Of a DNA stretch of 21,551 bases, positions 15,098 to 21,551 are shown in pieces. Position 1 is the first letter of the stretch; each line of letters starts with the position of its first letter. Position numbers and translations under genes: made by a program. This stretch comes from Verrucomicrobiales bacterium (lineage in GTDB: Bacteria > Verrucomicrobiota > Verrucomicrobiia > Limisphaerales > UBA1100). Location: the NCBI GenBank assembly GCA_003517285.1, contig DPAW01000326.1, positions 1-21,551 on the forward strand, given 5' to 3'. The notes under the pieces are model-generated. The model made no database searches. It saw nothing but the letters and a program-made list of their open reading frames with translations, and was not told where the DNA came from.

Positions 15098-16575
15098 CGC
15101 TTCAACAGCGTGGCCGGCGCACTGGCGATACCGGCGGCGTTAATGGCGGTAACGGCGATCGTTCCTGGGAATTGATCGGTCACCCGCAACAGTGCCATCT
15201 TTTGAGCGCCAGGCATTAGCTTCGAAATCCAGCGGCCGTTGGCTTTGATCTGGAAAAGCCACCAGCGCACGCCTTCCCGGTTCACTGAGCGCCAAGTGGT
15301 ATGGATCATTTTCTTTTGATTATCCCAAGACGCATTTATGGCCGGCGTCTTGGGGGCGATGCGGCCGAGCCAGGGGGAGGCGGGCAACAGGGCGGGGTGT
15401 TGGTATTTCTGGGCCATTAACTGGGTGCCGAGTTTGCCGCGATTGTCGACTAGGGCACTGAGGTTCCAGTGGATGTTGCCGGTGGTGCCGGGATGTTTTC
15501 GTGTGAGATCAATTTGGTTGAGTATTTCCGTGGCCGGCCAGGGCTCCACCTTGGCGCTGTTGTTGCCGGGCCAGAGGTGGCGGCGTTTGGGGTTTTGTTC
15601 GTGCCACCATTGGAGGAGCACGGGATAACTTTGAGCGGGGGGATCGATGCGCCAGTAGAGTTGCGGGGCGCAGTAGTCCAACCAGCCTTCGCGTAACCAA
15701 AGGCGGGCGTCGGCGTAGAGGGTGCCGTAGGCGTCAAGGCCTTTGATTTGCTTGGGGTATCCGGGGCGCCAGATGCCGAACGGGCTGATGCCGAATTTCA
15801 CGTGCGGTTTGATTTTGTGAATCTCTGTGTGCAGGCGTTTGATGAAATTGTTGATGTGCATCCGGCGCCACTCTTTGCGGTCCATGTCTCCTTGAAATGT
15901 TTTCCAGCTCGCTTCATCGGGAAACGGCGCGCGGTTGGCGGCGGGGTAGGGGTAGAAGTAGTCGTCGATGTGGATGCCATCCACATCGTAACGACGGGTG
16001 ACATCAAGGATGACCTTCAACGAATGGGCGGCAGCGGCCGGTTCGGCGGGGTCCAGCCATTGGTAGCCATCGTAGCTGCGCACGAGCTGCGGATGGGTGC
16101 GGCTTATGTGCCCGTTAGCGGCGGGGCCTTTGGCGGATTTGTAGCGGGCGCGGTAAGGGTTGAACCATGCGTGCAATTCCATGCCGCGCCGATGTGCCTC
16201 ACGAATGGCGTAGGCGAGAGGATCCCAGAGCGGCTGCGGCGCCTGTCCCATTTTACCGGTAAGATACTCGCTCCAAGGCTCTAGAGTGGAGGGATACAGT
16301 GCGTCGCAGGCGGGGCGCACCTGAAAGATCAGGCAGTTGAGCTTCAGTTGAGCGGCGGAATCGATGAGGTCAGCGAGTTCTTTCTGCTGCTCGGCCACGG
16401 GTAAACCGGGCTTTGAAGGCCAATCGATGTTGTTGACGGTGGCAATCCACGCCCCACGAAATTCTCTGGATAACGCTGGTACAGCGGTTTGGCCCGGGCG
16501 GTAGGCGACATCGGCCGCCGTCAACAGCAGGGTGCTGCCCACCAGGAGCAGATATGTGAACCACCTTCGGCGCAT
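15094..16575 (-). CDS. GHL10/DUF187 glycoside hydrolase-like exported protein
   Basis: This 493-residue protein begins with a signal peptide (MRRRWFTYLLLVGSTLLLTA). It has the GHL10 (YngK-like) TIM-barrel motifs: REFRGAWIATVNNIDWPS (37-54), LNCLIFQVRPACDALYPS (79-96), GMELHAWFNPYRAR (131-144) and DVDGIHIDDYFYPYP (197-211), which carries the probable acidic active-site residues. The last about 90 residues, after the barrel, look like a fibronectin-III-like module (NREGVRWWLFQIKANGRW, then VTAINAAGIASAPATLLKR). Some family members cut deacetylated peptidoglycan; the substrate here is unknown. Upstream extension to 16737 would run through the divergent gene's leader, so ATG 16575 ahead of the signal peptide is preferred; it has no clear ribosome-binding site. 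Confidence 0.92.
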   Translation of the reverse strand: MRRRWFTYLLLVGSTLLLTAADVAYRPGQTAVPALSREFRGAWIATVNNIDWPSKPGLPVAEQQKELADLIDSAAQLKLNCLIFQVRPACDALYPSTLEPWSEYLTGKMGQAPQPLWDPLAYAIREAHRRGMELHAWFNPYRARYKSAKGPAANGHISRTHPQLVRSYDGYQWLDPAEPAAAAHSLKVILDVTRRYDVDGIHIDDYFYPYPAANRAPFPDEASWKTFQGDMDRKEWRRMHINNFIKRLHTEIHKIKPHVKFGISPFGIWRPGYPKQIKGLDAYGTLYADARLWLREGWLDYCAPQLYWRIDPPAQSYPVLLQWWHEQNPKRRHLWPGNNSAKVEPWPATEILNQIDLTRKHPGTTGNIHWNLSALVDNRGKLGTQLMAQKYQHPALLPASPWLGRIAPKTPAINASWDNQKKMIHTTWRSVNREGVRWWLFQIKANGRWISKLMPGAQKMALLRVTDQFPGTIAVTAINAAGIASAPATLLKR

Positions 16576-16658
16576 AAGATGAGTTAAGCGGCCCCATCGA
16601 CGTGGACTCAAGCGTGATTTATCAAGGTTTCCATTTGAATTGCGAAAAAACCCAAAAT
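16576..16658. promoter_or_regulatory. Divergent intergenic region of hydrolase and haem cluster
   Basis: This 83-bp gap separates two divergent starts and must hold promoters for both directions unless they lie in the coding regions. No convincing -35/-10 pair was found. At 16651-16665 an inverted repeat (ACCCA, 5-nt loop, TGGGT) encloses the ATG of the hemX-like gene. Confidence 0.35.
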
Positions 16659-17519
16659 ATGGGTAAGGTCTCCGCTCCATTGAACTGGACGGACAAAACC
16701 TATTTTTGCTGCGCGGTGACATTGTACGGCATCGCAATGGTGTATTCCGTGTTTCTGTGGCGGAAAGGGTTTCAGCGCGATGATTGGGTGGTGTACGGCG
16801 TACTGGCTGGTGGCCTCGTGCTGCATACGGTGGCCATGGCCAAACGTGGGTTTAACCTGCAGACTTGCCCGATCAACAATCTCTACGAAGCTACGGCCTT
16901 TATCATGTGGACCATTGTCGCCGTAAATCTCGTGGCCGGCATTTGGCAGCGGTTCCGGTTTGTGGGTGCATTTGCGTCACCTTTGCTCTTTGTGCTAGGG
17001 GTTTTTGCGTTATTTCCGGATTTGGATCCGGAATTAGCGAATGGGGCGCATGAATTTTCCGGTGCCCTCAGCAGTCTGCACAAGGCGCTGTTAATGTTGT
17101 CCTTTGGCGGGTTTGGCCTGAGTGCTATCGGTGCAGTAATGTATCTCACGCAGGAGAAAGATCTCAAGATGCATAAGTTTCGCGCGATCCTTTCCAAGCT
17201 GCCGTCGCTGGAACGTCTCGAGACGGCGATGACGCGGTTGGTGTGGATTGCATTCGGACTGCTCACCGCTGGGTTGATTACTAGTAGCGCGTATTTGCAT
17301 CAGGTGAAACAAGTATGGTTCAAGGCCGATCCGGAGATGATTTGGGTGATGGGCGTGTGGGCGTTTTATCTGGTGCTGTTGGTGCTCCAGAAACGCCATG
17401 CTCATAGCGGCCGGCGGTTTGCCTGGTGTGCGTTGGGAAGTTTTCTGTTTGTGCTGCTCACCTTCTGGGGCGTGTACCTGTTGTCGCCGCTTCATCAAAC
17501 CTCCAACGCTGTCTCGTGA
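16659..17519 (+). CDS. HemX/CcsA-like cytochrome c assembly family membrane protein
   Basis: This protein of 286 residues has about eight hydrophobic segments throughout its length and belongs to the cytochrome c assembly (CcsA/ResC/HemX) superfamily. PINNLYEATAFIMW (about residues 72-85) corresponds to the conserved membrane-edge segment, and LHKALLMLSFGGFGLSAIGAVMYL to a following helix. The tryptophan-rich WGxxWxWD haem motif of true CcsA was not seen, which fits HemX better. HemX genes next to hemA are known from Bacillus, where the protein affects glutamyl-tRNA reductase levels. The TGA overlaps hemA as TGATG. ATG 16659 is preferred over GTG 16602, whose extra 19 residues are non-hydrophobic and overlap the promoter region. 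Confidence 0.82.
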   Translation: MGKVSAPLNWTDKTYFCCAVTLYGIAMVYSVFLWRKGFQRDDWVVYGVLAGGLVLHTVAMAKRGFNLQTCPINNLYEATAFIMWTIVAVNLVAGIWQRFRFVGAFASPLLFVLGVFALFPDLDPELANGAHEFSGALSSLHKALLMLSFGGFGLSAIGAVMYLTQEKDLKMHKFRAILSKLPSLERLETAMTRLVWIAFGLLTAGLITSSAYLHQVKQVWFKADPEMIWVMGVWAFYLVLLVLQKRHAHSGRRFAWCALGSFLFVLLTFWGVYLLSPLHQTSNAVS

Positions 17520-18601
17520 TGCCGATTGTTTGTCTAGGCCTGAACCATCGTACCGCGCCAGTCACTGTGCGCGAACGGTTTGCTCTGCCGGAAGGGGAAT
17601 TGCATGTCCTGCTCGGAGCCCTGCGCGAACGCACGGTGGCGAAGGAGGCTGTGATTTTGTCCACATGTAATCGCGTGGAAATCTATGCAGCTACGGAGGA
17701 TGAGCCCCAAGTATTGCTCAACGAACTGCGCGCGTTTCTGCTGAAGGACCGCGAGGTGGACGCGGATCCGGATGAGATCTTTTACGAGCACGCCGGCGAA
17801 TCGGCCGTGCGACATCTCTTCAATGTGGCCAGCGGCTTGGATTCGATGGTGCTGGGTGAGACGGAAATCCTCGGCCAACTCAAGGCGGCTTATCAGCTCG
17901 CGCTTGATCAGAAGGCTACGAGCGGACGGTTGAACAAGGCCTTTCAAAAGGCGTTCAATGTGGCCAAGCAAATCCGCACGGAAACCAACATCCAACGCGG
18001 CAGCGTTTCCGTTGCCAATGTAGCGGTGGAATTGGCCGGAAAGATTTTTGATGAACTCAATGACCGCACGGTGATGGTGATCGGCGCGGGGGATACCAGC
18101 GAGAAGACGGCACGAGCATTACTCAGTCGCGGCGCGCGCAGCGTGATGGTGTCCAACCGCTCGTACGATCGAGCCAAGGATTTGGCCGACGAACTGGGCG
18201 GACGCGCGGTTGACTACGATCATTGGGAAACTGAGTTCGCCGCGATTGATATCATCATCAGTAGCACCAGCGCGCCACATTATGTGATTGACCGCAAGAA
18301 ACTTGAGCCCCTTCAGGGTATTCGTCAGCATCGACCGCTGTTGTTGGTGGATATCGCCGTGCCCCGCGATATCGAGCCGGAGGTTAATTTCATGGAGGAC
18401 GTGTACCTCTACAACATAGACGATCTGCAGGCCATTGCGGGTAATTACTTACGCCTGCGTCACGAAGAGATCGTTAAGTGTGAATCGATTGTGGACGCAA
18501 CGACACGCGAGTTAATCGAGTCACTCAATGTGTCTCCGGTGCCACGTCGCCAGAACCCCCCGCTTTCATCAGCCGGCGAAGCGTCGGCCGCCCAAAGTTA
18601 A
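17519..18601 (+). CDS. hemA: Glutamyl-tRNA reductase, short C-terminus
   Basis: HemA reduces glutamyl-tRNA to glutamate-1-semialdehyde with NADPH, the first step of C5 tetrapyrrole synthesis. Motifs are GLNHRTAPVTVRE (7-19), LSTCNRVEIYA (48-58, nucleophile C50), H99, SMVLGETEILGQLK (109-122), VIGAGDTSEKTA (187-198, NADPH site) and DIAVPRDIEP (278-287). The protein has 360 residues; many bacterial enzymes have about 410-430. The missing part is the C-terminal dimerisation domain: after RLRHEEIVKCESIV only about 36 residues follow, ending in a Pro/Ser/Ala-rich tail. A longer frame from 17426 would overlap hemX; ATG 17519 (TGATG) matches the family start. The stop and hemC start share TAATG. Confidence 0.95.
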   Translation: MPIVCLGLNHRTAPVTVRERFALPEGELHVLLGALRERTVAKEAVILSTCNRVEIYAATEDEPQVLLNELRAFLLKDREVDADPDEIFYEHAGESAVRHLFNVASGLDSMVLGETEILGQLKAAYQLALDQKATSGRLNKAFQKAFNVAKQIRTETNIQRGSVSVANVAVELAGKIFDELNDRTVMVIGAGDTSEKTARALLSRGARSVMVSNRSYDRAKDLADELGGRAVDYDHWETEFAAIDIIISSTSAPHYVIDRKKLEPLQGIRQHRPLLLVDIAVPRDIEPEVNFMEDVYLYNIDDLQAIAGNYLRLRHEEIVKCESIVDATTRELIESLNVSPVPRRQNPPLSSAGEASAAQS

Positions 18602-19551
18602 TGCCCGAATCGCCAATCATCATTGCTACCCGGGGCAGCGCTTTGGCATTGGCTCAGGCAAACTTCATTTTCGACCAATGCCGCGCGACCTTTCCGCGGT
18701 TGGCGTTCGAGATTCAAATTTTCAAGACCACGGGAGACAAACTGCAAACCGCGTCATTGCCGCAGGCTGGTCAGTCGTTACCCAAGGGATTGTTCACCAA
18801 GGAACTGGAAGTGGCGCTCGTGCGGCAGAAAGCCGACATCGCCGTGCATAGCCTGAAGGATTTGCCCACCGAACTGCCCGCGGGCCTGACGCTGGGCGCT
18901 GCCACCAAGCGCGAGGATGTGCGTGATGTGTTGATTTACAAAACCGATGACGGCTATGACGGACTGATTTCGCAATTGGCCGAGGGCTCGCGGGTGGCGA
19001 CCAGCAGCACGCGGCGGCAGGCGCAGTTGGCCGCCGCGCGGCCGGATCTCCAGCTGGATGAAATCCGTGGCAACGTGCCCACGCGTTTGGAGAAGCTGGC
19101 GGAGAATGATGAATTGGCTGGGACCATCTTGGCTGCGGCCGGCTTGAACCGGTTGCATTTCTCCATCAACGCCGATGGCACGCTGGAAGGCGACGCCGTG
19201 CCCGATGGCATTCGTGCCGTGGTACTGGATACGGACCTGATGTTGCCGTGCGTTGGGCAGGCGGCGATCGGTCTGGAAATTCGCGAGGACGACGGCCGCA
19301 TTGCCAAGATCACTGAGCGCCTCAATCATTTCAACACTTTCGCGGCTGTGACCGCCGAGCGGGCGTTTCTACGCGGCATGGGCGGGGGTTGCCAATCGCC
19401 GGTGGGCGCGCACGCGGTGATTGAGGGCACGACGATTCGCATGCAGGCCGTATCGTTTCTCAATGATACCGTGCAGCGCACCGAGCAATCCGGCGCCTTG
19501 CGAGAGCCGGAAGCGTTGGGACAGGCGGTGGCCGAGTCCCTGTGCGAATGA
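18601..19551 (+). CDS. hemC: Porphobilinogen deaminase (hydroxymethylbilane synthase)
   Basis: HemC joins four porphobilinogen units into hydroxymethylbilane in the cytoplasm. It has 316 residues, the normal size. Motifs are IATRGSALALAQ (8-19), KGLFTKELE (62-70), DIAVHSLKDLPT (79-90, catalytic D87), SSTRRQAQL (135-143), DEIRGNVPTRL (153-163) and GMGGGCQSPVGA (259-270), where C264 carries the dipyrromethane cofactor. It follows hemA as TAATG and overlaps the DUF554 gene as ATGA, so it belongs to one four-gene transcription unit. hemB, hemD and later genes are not in the window. Confidence 0.97.
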   Translation: MPESPIIIATRGSALALAQANFIFDQCRATFPRLAFEIQIFKTTGDKLQTASLPQAGQSLPKGLFTKELEVALVRQKADIAVHSLKDLPTELPAGLTLGAATKREDVRDVLIYKTDDGYDGLISQLAEGSRVATSSTRRQAQLAAARPDLQLDEIRGNVPTRLEKLAENDELAGTILAAAGLNRLHFSINADGTLEGDAVPDGIRAVVLDTDLMLPCVGQAAIGLEIREDDGRIAKITERLNHFNTFAAVTAERAFLRGMGGGCQSPVGAHAVIEGTTIRMQAVSFLNDTVQRTEQSGALREPEALGQAVAESLCE

Positions 19552-20330
19552 CTGACTGGCAACAGCTCTTTAAGATAGAGTGGTTGCCGCTCGGGACTTT
19601 TTTCAACGTCATTTGCATCCTCATCGGCGGTCTTGCAGGGCTGCACCTAAGCCGGCAATTGCCTGACGAAACCCAACGGCGTATTCGGCGTTATCTCGCC
19701 GGCCTCACGGTGGTTGCAGGCAGCTACATGATGGCGCAGGGGCTGTATGGCGGTTGGAAGGAGTCGGCCAGTTTCTGGATGTTTCTCCTGCTTGGGCTGA
19801 TTGCGTTGTTGTCCGTGTCGTTTGGTAATCTGATTGGCACGCAGCTCAAGCTGCAGGAACGGCTCGACCAACTCGGGCAGGAAGCCAAGCGCCGCTTGGC
19901 GAACTCAGACGACGAGCATGAGGACAATCGATTCAGCGACGGTTTTGTGACCTGCACGGTGCTTTTTACCGTAGGGCCGATGTCCATCCTAGGCTGTGTG
20001 GAGGATGGTTTGGGAAATGTGCCGAGCATTCTGATTTTGAAATCCGTAATGGACGGCATTGCCACGCTGTGTTTCGCCCCACGCTTTGGGGCGGGCGTCC
20101 TGCTTTCCGCGGTGCCGCTATTGGCCTATCAGGGCACGGTGACGCTACTGGCCTCCAACCTCGTTTTCATGCGCGACGAACCCATGATGCTCGCCATCTT
20201 TAACCTCGTTGGCGGTATGCTGGTGTTGACCATTGTACTAGTGATCATGGAAATCCAAAAAGTGCCTCTTGCGAATTATTTACCCTCTTTGATCATTGGC
20301 CCGGCACTCGTGTGGTGGTGGATTTTTTGA
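19548..20330 (+). CDS. DUF554 family membrane protein
   Basis: This protein of 260 residues has about six to seven hydrophobic segments and an acidic, charged cytoplasmic stretch in the middle (EAKRRLANSDDEHEDNR). Conserved family features are GTFFNVICILIGGLAGLHL near the start, then FSDGFVTCTVLFTVGPMSIL and LKSVMDGIATLCFAPRFGAGV, with a YQG motif after them. The function is not established. ATG 19548 is chosen because it overlaps the hemC stop as ATGA, although a start two codons earlier is possible. It is the last gene of the haem cluster; no direct role in haem synthesis is known. Only 7 bp separate it from the convergent rhodanese gene. Confidence 0.92.
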   Translation: MTDWQQLFKIEWLPLGTFFNVICILIGGLAGLHLSRQLPDETQRRIRRYLAGLTVVAGSYMMAQGLYGGWKESASFWMFLLLGLIALLSVSFGNLIGTQLKLQERLDQLGQEAKRRLANSDDEHEDNRFSDGFVTCTVLFTVGPMSILGCVEDGLGNVPSILILKSVMDGIATLCFAPRFGAGVLLSAVPLLAYQGTVTLLASNLVFMRDEPMMLAIFNLVGGMLVLTIVLVIMEIQKVPLANYLPSLIIGPALVWWWIF

Positions 20331-20337
20331 TCTGAAT

Positions 20338-20877
20338 CTACTCTGCCTCCAGATCATCCTGCAACATGCGACGCCCCATGGCGTTGTAGGGATGAACGGT
20401 GTCGCCGCCTTCGAGTGGTAGATCGGCTTCAGCCCAGGCGAAGATGGCGCCTTCGAGATTAAGGGCGTTGGTGTGGCCAAGGGCCTGCAGGCGGCGGGCC
20501 ATCTGTGCGCTGCGATAGCCGACCGCGCAGTAGACGAGGATGGTTTGGTTGGCATCGGGCAGCAACTGCTTCAAGGCGGCATCAGCAGTATCCGGCGGCA
20601 CATGCCGGGCGTCGGGCAGTTGGCTGACGGCGAATTCGTCCGGGCGACGGATATCCCAGATGACGGTGGCGGTGTCGTCGGCCAACAAGGCGGCGGCTTC
20701 AGCTGGAGTGACGTGTTGGACATCGTCAAATTTCCAGCGTAGAAATTTCCCGGCCGCCGGCAGACCATTGGCCGGCAGCCAAAGCCAGAAGGCGAAAGCG
20801 CACAGGCTCAGCGCGCCGGCGGTAATCAGGCCAATGCGTTTCCAGTTGCGGACTGGCGGGGCAGAGGAGTCGCTCAT
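20338..20877 (-). CDS. Membrane-anchored rhodanese-domain protein
   Basis: This 179-residue protein has one N-terminal membrane segment (about 14-34, rich in Leu/Ala/Trp) and a single rhodanese domain (about 55-155). Visible are WDIRRPDEFAVSQLPDARHVP (74-94) and the active-site loop VYCAVGYRSA (115-124) with persulfide-forming C117. Such proteins carry sulfur or act as redox sensors; here the domain would be held at the membrane, probably facing the periplasm, which is inferred. The ATG overlaps the stop of the upstream ceramidase-like fragment as ATGA, so its translation may depend on that remnant being read. Confidence 0.9.
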   Translation of the reverse strand: MSDSSAPPVRNWKRIGLITAGALSLCAFAFWLWLPANGLPAAGKFLRWKFDDVQHVTPAEAAALLADDTATVIWDIRRPDEFAVSQLPDARHVPPDTADAALKQLLPDANQTILVYCAVGYRSAQMARRLQALGHTNALNLEGAIFAWAEADLPLEGGDTVHPYNAMGRRMLQDDLEAE

Positions 20878-21359
20878 TCGCTGCCGGTTTCTTTCACCAG
20901 TTGATTGGCAGCTTGAGTGACCAACTTTTCCACGTTTTCCTTCCAGCGATCGGCGGGTAGACCGTATACGGCCATGGAGCTTTGGCCTTCGTAGCCGCCT
21001 TCCTGCAGGATGCGAAAAGTGGGGATGTAAGCCATCACGTCATTGGCATAGCTGGTGACCCACGTGCGCGGGCCAAAGGATTTTTTAAACTGCAACGAAT
21101 AATCTACGACCACTTCGCCGCCCATGGAGAGCCAAAGCAGATCGCCTACTCGCCAGCATTGGAGGGGGTAAGGATAGGTTTTGGGCAGTTTGCCGTTGGT
21201 TTTGAGTTGGATCATGCGGGCGGCCCAGCGGCCGCGGTAGCTGTTGGGATTTTTGGCGGCCGCGGCGAGGGCATCGTAGGGTGGGAGGGCGCCGTACTCG
21301 AGTGGTACGGTTTTCAACCGCGTGGTGAGAGTGGGTTTCAGAGAATCCATTTTTTGCAT
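20874..21359 (-). pseudogene. C-terminal fragment of a neutral-ceramidase-like protein
   Basis: This 161-codon frame matches only the C-terminal third of the neutral/alkaline ceramidase-like family common in Planctomycetota and Verrucomicrobiota. Landmarks are LPKTYPYPLQCWRVGD, LSMGGEVVVDYSLQFKK, WVTSYANDVMAYIPTFR and EGGYEG. The N-terminal zinc-hydrolase part, about 300 residues with the active site, is absent, and there is no signal peptide, which these proteins normally have. The upstream codon in frame is TGA (21366-21368), and beyond it lies the end of an unrelated HAD gene in the same frame. It is therefore probably a remnant left by a deletion, or the product of an assembly join. A start at GTG 21365 or ATG 21350 is equally possible, and a stand-alone small protein cannot be excluded. 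Confidence 0.7.
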
Positions 21360-21365
21360 TAACAC

Positions 21366-21551
21366 TCAATGATCGCCGGCTACAAAAATGCCTTCCCGTG
21401 GTATATCCAACTGCCGCGCGAGCTCAGTCAAGGCCGTGCCTTTGGTGAAGTCCGTGTGGGACAGGCGACCGTAAATGTCATTGCGCACAAAGGTCAGCTG
21501 CGAGTCGCCGGCAAAAAAGGCATTCACATATTCCTGAATGGCATCGGCATC
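21366..21551 (-). pseudogene. 3' end of a HAD-superfamily phosphatase, cut inside motif IV (5' part outside window)
   Basis: The minus frame enters from the right edge and runs 61 codons to TGA at 21366-21368. VRNDIYGRLSHTDFTKGTALTELARQLDI and then GIFVAGDH match the end region of HAD-IIB (Cof/sucrose-phosphate-phosphatase-type) hydrolases, where KGTAL precedes the metal-binding GDxxND motif. The frame stops right after GDH, so the second Asp of motif IV and the usual remaining 30-60 residues are missing. An intact enzyme is unlikely. Single-base shifts do not restore a recognisable continuation by eye. Confidence 0.65.

Noticed and set aside
21366..21368. Stop-codon readthrough or selenocysteine joining the HAD and ceramidase-like frames
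   Set aside because: The two parts belong to unrelated families, both are incomplete at the join, and no recoding element is apparent; deletion or misassembly is simpler.

Overview
The window reads as bacterial chromosome, most likely from the Verrucomicrobiota or a close PVC relative. The basis is the gene families: a large lamin-tail/CotH exported protein, a DUF1501 Tat-exported protein, a GHL10-type glycoside hydrolase and a neutral-ceramidase-like C-terminal piece, all frequent in Verrucomicrobiota and Planctomycetota. The placement is inference; no 16S rRNA gene is present. Gene packing is very tight: many neighbours overlap by ATGA, TAATG or TGATG, and convergent pairs almost touch.

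Layout. (1) 1-8078, minus strand, transcribed right to left: an enolase-superfamily enzyme, bioA (ATGA overlap), an M48/Ste24-like membrane protease (ATGA overlap) and a giant secreted CotH/LTD protein that runs off the left edge. (2) 8159-10883, plus strand: a YmdB-like phosphoesterase, xseA (ATGA overlap) and a 149-aa protein of unknown function. (3) 10887-12428, minus: guaA. (4) 12539-15097, plus: a coiled-coil/zinc-ribbon protein, the class A RNase P RNA (rnpB, 13331-13719, with a perfect 14-bp P1 helix) and a DUF1501 protein whose ribosome-binding site starts 10 nt after the RNA ends. (5) 15094-16575, minus: a GHL10-like glycoside hydrolase. (6) 16659-20330, plus: a haem-biosynthesis cluster, hemX-like/ccsA-like membrane protein, hemA, hemC and a DUF554 membrane protein, all overlapping. 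(7) 20338-21551, minus: a membrane-anchored rhodanese, an orphan C-terminal piece of a neutral-ceramidase-like protein, and the 3' end of a HAD phosphatase cut inside its GDxxND motif.

The most unusual signal is a short perfect palindrome with core CTTGGCCAAG, usually CGCTTGGCCAAGCG and up to 18 bp. It occurs 11 times exactly, plus degenerate copies, between 1.1 and 10.0 kb, and not at all in the right 11.5 kb. Nearly all copies lie inside genes, in three reading phases, encoding LGQA, LAKR or AWPS peptides, and some are tandem. It behaves like a highly iterated palindrome or a small protein-coding palindromic element. Secondary points of interest are the probable deletion (or misassembly) junction near 21.37 kb, the short HemA, xseA without xseB, and rnpB pressed against a coding gene.
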